From an uncultured Faecalibacterium sp. (GTDB lineage Bacteria > Bacillota > Clostridia > Oscillospirales > Ruminococcaceae): a DNA stretch of 20,459 nucleotides. The notes beneath the pieces were generated by a model that saw nothing but the letters and a program-made list of their open reading frames with translations, made no database searches and was not told the origin of the DNA. The position numbers and the translations under genes were made by a program. Each line of letters begins with the position of its first letter. Within the stretch, counting starts at the first letter, position 1. The stretch lies in NCBI GenBank assembly GCA_934553285.1, contig CAKTFD010000031.1, positions 1 through 20,459 of the forward strand, written 5' to 3'. Shown here piece after piece: positions 7,886 through 15,089 of this stretch.

Positions 7886-9556
7886 TTAACTCACCCGGCC
7901 GCTCTCTACCGAAAAGCTGATATCCGCCGCTGCCATGGTGGACTTGCGGTGTGACACCAGCAGCACGGTGCGGTCTTTGCAGGCACTGCGGACGGCGCGG
8001 AGGATGATCCCCTCGTTCAGGCTGTCCAGGTTGGAGGTAGGCTCGTCCAGCAGCAGGAAGGGGGCATCGTGCAAGAAGGCGCGTGCCACCCCGATGCGCT
8101 GCCGCTCGCCGCCGGATAACGTGCTGCCCAGCTCCCCCACAGGGGTATCGTAGCCCTTGGGCAGGCTGCGGATAAAGTCATCCAGTGCGGCCTTTTTGCA
8201 GGCATCCTCCACCTCCGCCTGGGTGGCATCCCGCCGGGCGATACGGATATTGTTGCCGATGGTATCCGCAAACAGCTCCGTTTCCTGGGTCACAAGGCTC
8301 TCCTGCGCCCGCAGGGCGGCGGTGTTCACCTGCCGGATATCCTCCGCCCCAAAGCGGATGGTGCCGCTGTTCACATCCCAAAAGCGCATCAGCAGCCGCA
8401 AAAAGGTGGATTTGCCGCTGCCGGAGCGGCCGGTGATGCCCACGATCTTCTTTTCCGGGATGGTCAGGCTTACATCCTGCAGCACCTGCTCGTCCCCGTA
8501 GGCAAAGCACACATGGCTGGCTTCGGCACCTGCAAAAACAGCGTCCGCGCCATGGGTCACCTCCGGGGTCACAGGCTGCTCGTCCAGCAGGTCCAGCACA
8601 CGGTCTGCGCTGGCAAACACCTGGGTCAGGCTGGCCCCCAGGTTCGCCAGCGCCACCACCGGGCCAAAGGAGCTGAGGGCGGCCAGGGTGCACACCAGCA
8701 TCCCTTCTGCCCCAAGCTGGCCGCGCCGGTACAGCCAAAGGCCTGTTCCCAGCACGGCCAGGGTGGTAAACAGGATCAGCGTATTGGTGATGGCCACCGT
8801 CAGCCCCTCGCGGTATTTCAGCGCCTTTTGTTTTGCACCCAGCAGCGTGCTGTGGGCTGTGATGCCCGCAGCGCGGGCAGCGGTATCCTGATACTGCAGG
8901 GTATCCCGCAGGCCGCGCAGGCTCTCCAGTACAAAGCTGTTGGTATCGGCCAGCGCCTGCCGGTATTCCCGGGCGGCGGCACTGCCATGTCTGGCGCTCC
9001 ACACCGGCAGCGCCACCCCCACCAGCAGGTAGCCTGCCAGCAGCACCAGCGCAGGCAACAGATGCCAGTGTGCCGTAAAGGCCGTCATGCCCACGACCCA
9101 GAGCACGGCGATGCACACCGGCGAGATGGTGTGAGCGTAGAACACCTCCAGCGCCTCGATATCGGCGGTGATCAGGGAGATCAGATCGCCCCGGTCGCGG
9201 CCTTCCAGTTTTGCCGGGGTCAGGCGGCGCAGCGCGCCAAATACCTTATCCCGGATGAGCGCCAGCAGTTTAAAGGCGATATAATGGTTGGAGGCCTGCT
9301 CGGCATAGCGCAGCACGCCGCGCAGCAGGGCAAACAGCAGGATGCATCCAAAGGCGGTGCCCGCCGTGTGCAGCGGGCTGGGCAGGCCTGCTGCGGCCAG
9401 CAGAGCAAAGCCGCCGAACAGGGTGATAAAGGTAGCGCAGAAATGCCCTGCCACTCCCATAACGATGGCTGCCAGCATGATGGGCAGCATGGGCTTTACC
9501 AACACGATGAGCCGCCCCACGATGGCGGCGGGACTGCGGTGTTTTGCTTGGTTCAT
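7886..9556 (-). CDS. ABC exporter half-transporter with fused ATPase, CydC-like
   Basis: This 556-residue protein has an N-terminal membrane domain of about six helices (20-310) fused to an ATPase domain with Walker A GRSGSGKS (376-383), Q-loop VTQETELF (Gln424), signature LSGGERQR (from 480), Walker B LLLDEP (501-506) and H-loop His536. Its layout and its pairing with the gene at 9556-11286 match the heterodimeric CydDC exporters, which in E. coli move cysteine and glutathione out of the cytoplasm. The ATG overlaps the upstream stop (TGATG), implying coupled translation. The protein ends at SFSVESGRVS, just after the strand that follows the H-loop, so it lacks the usual final 15-25 residues of such ATPases. 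No cytochrome bd genes are present in the window, so thiol export is only a family-based guess. Confidence 0.85.
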   Translation of the reverse strand: MNQAKHRSPAAIVGRLIVLVKPMLPIMLAAIVMGVAGHFCATFITLFGGFALLAAAGLPSPLHTAGTAFGCILLFALLRGVLRYAEQASNHYIAFKLLALIRDKVFGALRRLTPAKLEGRDRGDLISLITADIEALEVFYAHTISPVCIAVLWVVGMTAFTAHWHLLPALVLLAGYLLVGVALPVWSARHGSAAAREYRQALADTNSFVLESLRGLRDTLQYQDTAARAAGITAHSTLLGAKQKALKYREGLTVAITNTLILFTTLAVLGTGLWLYRRGQLGAEGMLVCTLAALSSFGPVVALANLGASLTQVFASADRVLDLLDEQPVTPEVTHGADAVFAGAEASHVCFAYGDEQVLQDVSLTIPEKKIVGITGRSGSGKSTFLRLLMRFWDVNSGTIRFGAEDIRQVNTAALRAQESLVTQETELFADTIGNNIRIARRDATQAEVEDACKKAALDDFIRSLPKGYDTPVGELGSTLSGGERQRIGVARAFLHDAPFLLLDEPTSNLDSLNEGIILRAVRSACKDRTVLLVSHRKSTMAAADISFSVESGRVS

Positions 9557-11286
9557 CAGGCATCCTCCTCTCCAAGGGTCTCCAATTGTTTCTGGGCGGT
9601 ATACAGCCGCGCATACGCGCCCCGCTGTGCCAGCAGCTGCGCGTGGGTGCCCTGCTCAGCAATGCGCCCGTTTTCCAGCACATAGATGCAGTCGCTGTCC
9701 ACCACATTGGCCAGCCGGTGGGAGATCAGGATGACCGTTTTCTTCCCTGCCAGGCTGCGGATGGCCTGCATGATGTCGTTTTCGCTCTCTGCATCCACGT
9801 TGGAGGTTGCTTCGTCAAACAGATAGATGGGGGTATCGTGCAGCAGCGCACGCGCCATGGCAAGGCGCTGCCGCTGCCCGCCGGAAAGGTTGCTGCCGCC
9901 CTCGTGCAGGGCGGTCTGCAGGCCATCCTGGCTGCGGCAGAAGTCCGCCAGGTTCACCTGTTCCAGCGCTGCCCACAGCGCGGCTTCGGTGGCCTGCGGC
10001 TTTGCCATGCGCAGGTTGTTTTCCACAGTGCCCTTAAAAATGGTGGAATCATGCGGCACCACCGTCAGGGTGCGCAGCCGCACGGCCTGCTGCAGCTGCT
10101 CTACCGGCACGCCGCCCAGCGTTACCCGCCCGGTATACCCGGTGCGGCTGCCCGCCAGCAGCGCGGCAATGGTGCTTTTGCCGCAGCCGGACTTACCCAC
10201 CAGCGAAACAAAGCTGCCCTGCGGGATGGTCAGGCTCACATCCTGCAGCACGGTGCGCCCGGCCTCGTAGCCAAAGGTCACATCTTCCAGCGCCAGCGTG
10301 GTGTCCGCCGCAGCGGTCTGCGTGCCGTCCTGCGGCTCTGCAGCGGCCAGTAGGCGGAAGATCTTTTCCGCCGAGGCTGCGCCGTTCATGGCGATATGGA
10401 AATAGCTGCCCAGCAGCCGCAGCGGCAGGAAGAAGTCCGCCGCCAGCAGCAGGATGGTCAGTGCGCCGGTCAGATCCAGCTGGCCCGCTGCAAAGGCGGC
10501 TGCCGCACTGATGATGCCCAGCCCCGCGCCGCCGTAGGCCATCAGATCCATCAGGGTGACCGAGTTCAGCTGCATGGTCAGCACCCGCATGGTGATCCGG
10601 CGGAAGCGCTCGGCCTCGGCGTTCATCTGCGCATGCTTCCAGCCATCGGCCTGGTAGATCTTCAAAGTAGTCAGGCCCTGGATATTTTCCAGAAAACTGT
10701 CGCCCAGGTTGGCGTACTCGCTCCAGTAGCTGCCCAGCAGCTTTTTGGCAAACTTCTGCACTGCCACGATGGATAGAGGGATCAGCGGCACACAGCACAG
10801 CAGAATGACTGCCGACCGTGCATGCACCCCCACCAGCAGCGCAAACAGGGTAAGCGGTGCCAGCAGGCTGTAAAACAGCTGGGGCAGGTATTTTGCAAAA
10901 TAGGTATCGATCTGCTCCACGCCCTCGCTGGCCAGCATCACCACCTCGCTGGTGGCCACCGTTTCGGTATAGGCGGGGCCAAGGCGGGCGAGCTTTGCAT
11001 AGATTTTGCTGCGCAGGGTGCTTTTGACATTCTTGGAGGCCTGGTCGCTCATTGCCGAAGCCAGCATGGTAAAGCCGAACCGCAGCGGCACGGTGCCAAC
11101 GCAGAGCAGAAGGCTCTGGCGCAGCATCGCATCGGTCAGAGTATTGACAAAGACAGCCCCCAGCAGCCGGGCGATGGCCCGGACAAAGATGATATTGCAC
11201 AGCATCCCCAGCCACTGGAACGCCACATTTGCGCCCACATAGCGCAATGCTGCGCGGTCGAAGGAAAGCAATTTTTTGTTTATCAC
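9556..11286 (-). CDS. ABC exporter half-transporter with fused ATPase, CydD-like
   Basis: This 576-residue protein has a membrane domain (about 15-300) with the CydD-like stretch YWSEYANLGDSFLENIQG near residues 188-204. The ATPase domain has Walker A GKSGCGKS (364-371), signature LSGGQRQR (from 467), Walker B IYLFDEA (487-493) and H-loop His523. The Q-loop reads VVPHDSTIF, so histidine 412 stands where glutamine is normal, which may make this nucleotide site weaker. The start is GTG, forming GTGA with the stop of the upstream regulator gene; AAGGAG lies about nine bases ahead. It should pair with the protein at 7886-9556 as one heterodimeric exporter. Multidrug-type heterodimers are the main alternative to CydDC. 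Confidence 0.85.
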   Translation of the reverse strand: MINKKLLSFDRAALRYVGANVAFQWLGMLCNIIFVRAIARLLGAVFVNTLTDAMLRQSLLLCVGTVPLRFGFTMLASAMSDQASKNVKSTLRSKIYAKLARLGPAYTETVATSEVVMLASEGVEQIDTYFAKYLPQLFYSLLAPLTLFALLVGVHARSAVILLCCVPLIPLSIVAVQKFAKKLLGSYWSEYANLGDSFLENIQGLTTLKIYQADGWKHAQMNAEAERFRRITMRVLTMQLNSVTLMDLMAYGGAGLGIISAAAAFAAGQLDLTGALTILLLAADFFLPLRLLGSYFHIAMNGAASAEKIFRLLAAAEPQDGTQTAAADTTLALEDVTFGYEAGRTVLQDVSLTIPQGSFVSLVGKSGCGKSTIAALLAGSRTGYTGRVTLGGVPVEQLQQAVRLRTLTVVPHDSTIFKGTVENNLRMAKPQATEAALWAALEQVNLADFCRSQDGLQTALHEGGSNLSGGQRQRLAMARALLHDTPIYLFDEATSNVDAESENDIMQAIRSLAGKKTVILISHRLANVVDSDCIYVLENGRIAEQGTHAQLLAQRGAYARLYTAQKQLETLGEEDA

Positions 11287-11684
11287 GGCAGCTGCTCCTT
11301 TTCTGCGTCCTCTGCCTCATCCAGCAGGCGGTCGTACCCTGCGGTAAACAGCCTGTCCGGCAGTGCGCTGGTCATGGCAAGGGCGGCGTTCCATTTTTCC
11401 TCCTCGGTCAGCGGCGCGCTTACCGGCGGAAAATGCTCCAGGATGCCGTCCAGCTCCTGTTTTACCTGTTTTGCCACCCAGATGCCCCGGTCAGTCAGGT
11501 AGATCTTGCCATAATGCTCTTTTACGATCATGCCCCGCTCCATGAGCAGGTTCAGGATGCGCACCACCGAGGGCTTGGTGACCCCCAGTTTCTCCGCAAT
11601 GCTGCGGGAACTGATGTCCAGATGGGTGCGGGATACCTCATAGATCGCCAGCAGGTAGCGCAGATGCGCCGCAGTCAGTTCCAT
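11283..11684 (-). CDS. Small winged-helix regulator, DtxR/MntR-like
   Basis: This 133-residue protein begins MELTAAHLRYLLAIYE and has a helix-turn-helix (ISSRSIAEKLGVTKPSVVRILNLL, about 24-47) and wing (YGKIYLTDRG, 58-67) laid out as in DtxR/MntR repressors. After residue 70 only about 60 residues remain. When laid by eye against B. subtilis MntR, the metal ligands Asp8, Glu11 and His77 fall on Arg9, Leu12 and a Leu, so the usual metal site appears lost. ATG 11684 follows AAGGAGAG; an in-frame extension to 11876 would cross the feo terminator and was rejected. The gene leads the operon with the two exporter genes, overlapping the first by four bases, and a GTTAG/CTAAC palindrome lies at its promoter. 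It is the natural candidate to bind that element. A MarR-like origin is possible. Confidence 0.75.
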   Translation of the reverse strand: MELTAAHLRYLLAIYEVSRTHLDISSRSIAEKLGVTKPSVVRILNLLMERGMIVKEHYGKIYLTDRGIWVAKQVKQELDGILEHFPPVSAPLTEEEKWNAALAMTSALPDRLFTAGYDRLLDEAEDAEKEQLP

Positions 11685-11723
11685 GCCGGTCACTCTCCTT
11701 TTTTGCACCGGGGGATGCCCGGT

Positions 11724-11739
11724 GTTATCACAAGCTAAC
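11724..11739. promoter_or_regulatory. Candidate operator GTTAG-N6-CTAAC, regulator/exporter operon
   Basis: GTTAT-CACAAG-CTAAC on the plus strand (GTTAG-N6-ATAAC on the minus strand) is an imperfect palindrome, nine of ten half-site bases matching. It lies 40 bp before the regulator start and overlaps a possible minus-strand extended -10 (TGTGATAAC). Between it and the start codon a hairpin (CACCGGG / CCCGGTG, 11706-11724) sits just ahead of the ribosome site. The same element occurs at the feo and DUF3793 promoters. Confidence 0.5.
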
Positions 11740-11750
11740 TTTATTTTCCT

Positions 11751-11788
11751 AAAAAAAGAGCGCGAGCCGAGATGCTCAGCCCGCGCTC
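11751..11788 (-). terminator. Intrinsic terminator of the feo operon
   Basis: Arms 11779-11788 and 11758-11767 form a 10-bp GC-rich stem with one mismatch; in the minus direction it is followed at once by seven T (complement of A11751-A11757). It lies 15 bp after the stop of the small Cys-rich gene and separates the feo operon from the regulator operon downstream. Confidence 0.9.
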
Positions 11789-11803
11789 CTGGGGGTTCAA
11801 TGC

Positions 11804-11959
11804 TCAATGGCAGCCATTGCAGTGGCCGCAATCGCCGGAGCAGCCACAGCCGCCCCCGTGCTTGTGGGTGTGCCATACGACCCAGCCCAGTGCGCCGAAT
11901 ACCAGCGCCGCCACGATGATCGTGGGCAGATTAAAATTTGCGGCAAAAAATTCCATCAT
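11804..11959 (-). CDS. FeoB-associated Cys-rich small membrane protein
   Basis: This 51-residue protein has one membrane helix (LPTIIVAALVFGALGWVVW, 11-29) preceded by MMEFFAANFN and followed by a short tail rich in His, Gly and Cys. Cysteines at 38, 40, 44, 47 and 50 form the pattern CxCxxxCxxCxxC, and histidines lie at 30, 32, 34, 46 and 51. It starts 24 bp after the feoB stop, with AAAGGGTG upstream, and ends just before the operon terminator. The architecture and position match the FeoB-associated Cys-rich family (Pfam FeoB_associated), which may bind iron or help FeoB at the membrane; its exact role is not established. Ferrous iron binding by the tail is an inference from the residues. 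Confidence 0.9.
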   Translation of the reverse strand: MMEFFAANFNLPTIIVAALVFGALGWVVWHTHKHGGGCGCSGDCGHCNGCH

Positions 11960-11983
11960 ACAGAACACACCCTTTCTTTTGCA

Positions 11984-14170
11984 TCAGATGCGGGAAGCAT
12001 CCAGCTTTACTTCATTGTTATCGGCGTACTTATTGGGGCGCACCAGCAGATAGATGAACGCTGCCAGCACCACAACAGCCACCACAGTAAACAGGCCGAA
12101 GTGCACCTCGCCGGTGATAAGGCCGCCCAGCTGATATACGACCAGCGCTGCGCAGTAGGCCAGTGCACACATATAACCGATGGCAAATGCCGTCCACTTG
12201 CCGTTGTTCATCTCGCGCTTGATGGCACCCATGGCTGCAAAGCAGGGAGCGCACAGCAGGTTGAAGATCATAAATGCATAGGCAGACAGCGCGGTGTAAT
12301 CCTGCGCAACGACACTCCAGATCTCATCACCGTTCTCAGAAAGCTCGCCGCCGAAGTGGTACAGCACGCCAAAGGTACCCACCACATTCTCCTTGGCGAT
12401 CAGACCGGAAACAGAAGCCACCGTCGCCTTCCAGTTGCCAAAGCCCAGCGGCGCAAAGATCCATGCGATCTTGGTGGCAATGATGGCCAGAATGGAGTTA
12501 TCCTGATCCTCGATCATGCCAAAGGCACCGTTCTCAAAGCCGAAGCCCTGTGCGAACCACAGGATGACGGTGGAGAGCAGGATCACCGAGCCTGCACGCT
12601 TGATAAAGGACCAGCCACGCTCCCAGGTAGCGCGGAACACGTTGCCCCAGGCGGGCACATGGTAGGCAGGCAGCTCCATAACAAAGGGAGCCGGGTCGCC
12701 TGCAAAGGCCTTGGTCTTTTTCAGGATGATGCCGGAGCAGATGATGGCTGCCATGCCGATGAAGTAGGCAGACACTGCAACCAGAGAGGATCCGCCAAAC
12801 AGTGCACCTGCGATAAGGCCGATGATAGGCATCTTTGCGCCGCAGGGGATGAAGCAGGTGGTCATGATAGTCATGCGGCGGTCACGCTCGTTTTCGATGG
12901 TACGGGACGCCATAACGCCCGGCACACCGCAGCCGGTACCCACCAGCACCGGGATAAAGCTCTTGCCCGACAGGCCGAACTTGCGGAAGATGCGGTCCAT
13001 GATAAAGGCCACGCGGGACATATAGCCCACATCCTCCAGGATGGACAGCAGGAAGAACAGCACCAGCATCTGGGGCACAAAGCCCAGCACCGCGCCAACA
13101 CCGGCTACGATACCATCCATGATAAGGCCATACAGCCAGCCTGCCACGCCGATGCTCTCCAGCAGACCGCCCAGTGCGTTGGGTACGATCTCGCCAAACA
13201 GCACATCGTTGGTCCATTCAGTGGCAAAGGTACCAATGGCCCAGCCGCCATCCGCAATGGAGGTGCCCATGGAGAGCGAGTACATCAGATACATGATGAC
13301 CGCAAAGATAGGCAGTGCCAGGATGCGGTTGGTCACGATCTGGTCGATCTTATCCGAAACGGTCAGGTTATCCTTGCGGGCCTTCTTTTTTACCGCCTTG
13401 TGCACCACGGTGTTGATGTAAGCATAGCGCTGGTTGGTAATGATGCTCTCGGCATCGTCGTCCATCTCTTTTTCGCAGTCCTGGATGTGCTCGTCGATAT
13501 GCTCGGCCAGCGTCTTGTCCAGCTTGAGTTCCTCCAGCACCTTCTCGTCCCGCTCAAACAGCTTGACGGCGTACCAGCGCAGGAAGCGGTCGTCCACCTT
13601 GCCCTGGATGGATTCCTCGATATGGGCAATGGCGTGCTCCACGCTGCCGGTAAACACATGGGGCAGCTCCCCGGTCTTGGCGGCCTTGGCAGCAGCCACT
13701 GCAGCCTTGGCAGCGGCCTCGGTGCCCTCGCCCTTCAAAGCGCTGATCTCCACTGCCTGGCAGCCCAGCTCTGTGCTGAGCTTTTTCAGGTCGATGGTAT
13801 CGCCGTTCTTCCGCACCAGGTCGATCATGTTCACTGCCATGACCACCGGGATGCCCAGCTCGATAAGCTGGGTGGTCAGGTAGAGGTTGCGCTCGATGTT
13901 GGTGCCATCGATGATGTTCAGGATGACATCGGGCTTCTCCTTGACCAGGTAAGTACGGGAAACCACCTCTTCCAGCGTGTAGGGGGACAGCGAGTAGATG
14001 CCGGGCAGATCCTGGATGATAACATCCTTATCACCCTTGAGCTTACCTTCCTTTTTTTCCACGGTAACACCGGGCCAGTTGCCAACATACTGGTTAGAGC
14101 CGGTCAGGTTATTGAACAGGGTCGTTTTGCCACAGTTCGGGTTACCGGCCAGTGCAATTTTAATGCTCAT
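11984..14170 (-). CDS. feoB: Ferrous iron transport protein B
   Basis: This 728-residue inner-membrane protein imports Fe(II). The N-terminal G domain shows G1 GNPNCGKT (9-16), a G2 threonine in WPGVTVEKKEG, G3 DLPG (54-57) and G4 NMID (114-117). A helical spacer with a charged stretch to about residue 270 follows, then a long multi-helix membrane domain including VGTGCGVPGVMASRTI and the CFIPCGAKMPI segment, both typical of FeoB gate regions. Length is normal for bacterial FeoB. The gene lies 29 bp after the second feoA and is followed by the Cys-rich partner gene. The AT-rich operon promoter carries GTTAG/CTAAC elements, so iron- or metal-dependent repression is likely. Confidence 0.97.
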   Translation of the reverse strand: MSIKIALAGNPNCGKTTLFNNLTGSNQYVGNWPGVTVEKKEGKLKGDKDVIIQDLPGIYSLSPYTLEEVVSRTYLVKEKPDVILNIIDGTNIERNLYLTTQLIELGIPVVMAVNMIDLVRKNGDTIDLKKLSTELGCQAVEISALKGEGTEAAAKAAVAAAKAAKTGELPHVFTGSVEHAIAHIEESIQGKVDDRFLRWYAVKLFERDEKVLEELKLDKTLAEHIDEHIQDCEKEMDDDAESIITNQRYAYINTVVHKAVKKKARKDNLTVSDKIDQIVTNRILALPIFAVIMYLMYSLSMGTSIADGGWAIGTFATEWTNDVLFGEIVPNALGGLLESIGVAGWLYGLIMDGIVAGVGAVLGFVPQMLVLFFLLSILEDVGYMSRVAFIMDRIFRKFGLSGKSFIPVLVGTGCGVPGVMASRTIENERDRRMTIMTTCFIPCGAKMPIIGLIAGALFGGSSLVAVSAYFIGMAAIICSGIILKKTKAFAGDPAPFVMELPAYHVPAWGNVFRATWERGWSFIKRAGSVILLSTVILWFAQGFGFENGAFGMIEDQDNSILAIIATKIAWIFAPLGFGNWKATVASVSGLIAKENVVGTFGVLYHFGGELSENGDEIWSVVAQDYTALSAYAFMIFNLLCAPCFAAMGAIKREMNNGKWTAFAIGYMCALAYCAALVVYQLGGLITGEVHFGLFTVVAVVVLAAFIYLLVRPNKYADNNEVKLDASRI

Positions 14171-14199
14171 TGCGGATACCTTTCCTCCCTTTGGTCTTA

Positions 14200-14421
14200 T
14201 CAGACCACTTCGATCATTTCAGCGTCCGCTTTGCGTACGCTCAGCTCGTAGTTGCGCACGGTCAGCTCCATGGGGTCGCCCAGGGGCGCCACCTTGCGCA
14301 CATAGATCTGCACACCCTTGGTAATGCCCATATCCATGATACGGCGCTTCACCGGGCCTTCGCCGTGGAGCTTTGCCACGGTGGCAGTCTCGCCCACCTT
14401 TACGTCTTTCAGCGTTTTCAT
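14200..14421 (-). CDS. feoA: FeoA-domain protein (second copy, next to feoB)
   Basis: This 73-residue cytoplasmic protein consists of one FeoA (SH3-like) domain: MKTLKDVKVGETATVAKL at the start, RRIMDMGITKGVQIYV in the middle and a C-terminal strand ending in MIEVV. The glycine-rich MGITKG turn is the family hallmark. FeoA proteins bind or modulate FeoB during ferrous iron uptake. GGGAGGA precedes the start. It is the second of two tandem feoA genes; the two proteins are clearly different in sequence, so they may have separate partners or tasks. Confidence 0.95.
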   Translation of the reverse strand: MKTLKDVKVGETATVAKLHGEGPVKRRIMDMGITKGVQIYVRKVAPLGDPMELTVRNYELSVRKADAEMIEVV

Positions 14422-14445
14422 TGTGCTCGTTCCTCCCTCTGCTTA

Positions 14446-14661
14446 TCAGCCTACCATAATACGGTTCGCCATGGTCTTATCCAGCGCCAGGCGGCTTTCC
14501 TTGACCTGTACGATCAGGTTGCCCGCGATCTCGTTGACCACGGTCACCTCGCTGCCGACCACGAACCCCAGCTCCGCGAGATGCAGCCGAACCTCGTCCT
14601 TTCCGCTGATCTTGCGGATGGTAACGGTCTCGCCTGCTTTTGTCATTGTCAAAGGCATCAT
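14446..14661 (-). CDS. feoA: FeoA-domain protein (first copy, operon leader)
   Basis: This 71-residue FeoA-domain protein has the pattern TMTKAGETVTIRKISG, then LAELGFVVGSEVTVV and a C-terminal LDKTMANRIMV. It is the first gene after the feo promoter, with GAAGGGAAG upstream of the ATG; a second ATG follows directly, so the product begins with one or two Met. It lies 24 bp before the second feoA. The leader from the likely transcription start near 14727 is about 65 bases. Confidence 0.95.
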   Translation of the reverse strand: MMPLTMTKAGETVTIRKISGKDEVRLHLAELGFVVGSEVTVVNEIAGNLIVQVKESRLALDKTMANRIMVG

Positions 14662-14704
14662 AATTCCGCTTCCCTTCTGTCAATTAGCGCGTGAAGCTGC
14701 GGTG

Positions 14705-14720
14705 GTTAGTCAGCCGTAAC
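14705..14720. promoter_or_regulatory. Candidate operator GTTAG-N6-CTAAC just downstream of the feo promoter
   Basis: GTTAG-TCAGCC-GTAAC matches nine of ten half-site bases. It begins 13 bp downstream of the -10 hexamer (14734-14739, minus strand), so a bound protein would sit at or just after the transcription start. The DUF3793 promoter has a perfect copy in nearly the same place. Confidence 0.5.
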
Positions 14721-14730
14721 TATCAGCGTA

Positions 14731-14750
14731 GCTAGTTTACTCTTGCTAAC
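14731..14750. promoter_or_regulatory. Candidate operator overlapping the feo -10 and spacer
   Basis: GCTAG-N10-CTAAC spans the -10 hexamer and part of the spacer; read at the shorter spacing it is GTTTA-N6-CTAAC (14735-14750). Binding here would block RNA polymerase directly. The match is weaker than the other sites. Confidence 0.4.
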
Positions 14751-14762
14751 CTCTCTTGTCAA
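14734..14762 (-). promoter_or_regulatory. Sigma-70-type promoter of the feo operon
   Basis: On the minus strand TTGACA (14757-14762) and TAAACT (14734-14739) are exactly 17 bp apart. The -35 is a full consensus match and the -10 matches four of six. It points toward feoA, whose start is about 73 bp downstream, and is surrounded by GTTAG/CTAAC half sites. Confidence 0.78.
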
Positions 14763-14783
14763 TATCTTTTCGCGCGCCTTATA

Positions 14784-14803
14784 GTTAGTTTATATAAACA
14801 AAC
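14784..14803. promoter_or_regulatory. Palindromic candidate operator upstream of the feo promoter
   Basis: GTTAG-N10-CAAAC holds a perfect 12-bp palindrome GTTTATATAAAC (14788-14799) and is symmetric over 20 bp except for one pair. It lies about 21 bp upstream of the -35 box in an AT-rich stretch unlike the surrounding GC-rich DNA. It may be a second binding site for the regulator or a site for another factor such as Fur. Confidence 0.4.
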
Positions 14804-14831
14804 AATTTTTATGCCTTTGACCCTCCGTTTT

Positions 14832-14878
14832 TTATCGCAATCAACGATAACTAACTCCATTTTTTGATATAAAGTTAG
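14832..14878. promoter_or_regulatory. AT-rich inverted repeats upstream of feo
   Basis: TTATCG-N7-CGATAA (14832-14850) is a perfect inverted repeat. Directly next to it CTAACT (14851-14856) and AGTTAG (14873-14878) form another, with 16 bases between. They lie 70-115 bp before the feo -35 box. No gene is visible in 14662-15089; this strip and two hairpins are all it holds besides the promoter. Protein binding is a guess. Confidence 0.3.
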
Positions 14879-14959
14879 CCGTTATTTACATTTTTACATT
14901 CTATTTTATAGCTTCTCCGGGCAGTTTGCCGAACGTTTTGATTTCTCCCTACAACACGA

Positions 14960-15047
14960 CCGCCCGGGGCAGAGGGTCAGTTCTGCACCGGGCGGCCATG
15001 TGTCAAAAGGAGGATCTTGCTCTCCCGTGTATGGAACAAAGGAGAGC
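14960..15047 (-). terminator. Two stem-loops after the DUF3793 gene, possible terminator region
   Basis: CCGCCCGG plus GCAGA (14960-14973) pairs with TCTGC plus CCGGGCGG (14982-14995), one mismatch. A second stem is GCTCTCC / GGAGAGC (15019-15025, 15041-15047). Both lie 40-130 bp past the DUF3793 stop in the minus direction. Neither is followed by a clear T run, so termination here is only possible, perhaps Rho-dependent or an RNA 3' end. Confidence 0.35.
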
Positions 15048-15089
15048 GCCAGGATAAAAGAGAGTATTTGAAAAGAGGATGACGATAGT

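Noticed and set aside
11685..11876. Upstream extension of the DtxR/MntR-like regulator
   Set aside because: It would cross the feo terminator and overlap the small Cys-rich gene; ATG 11684 has a good ribosome site and family-like N-terminus.
11807..14251. An 814-codon open frame on the plus strand
   Set aside because: It is antisense to feoB and its small partner gene and has no recognisable domain; His/Gln/Asp-rich composition is typical of a mirror frame.
14662..14900. Riboswitch in the feo leader
   Set aside because: The leader after the consensus promoter is only about 65 bases and shows no known riboswitch core; the palindromes lie in and before the promoter and fit protein binding better.
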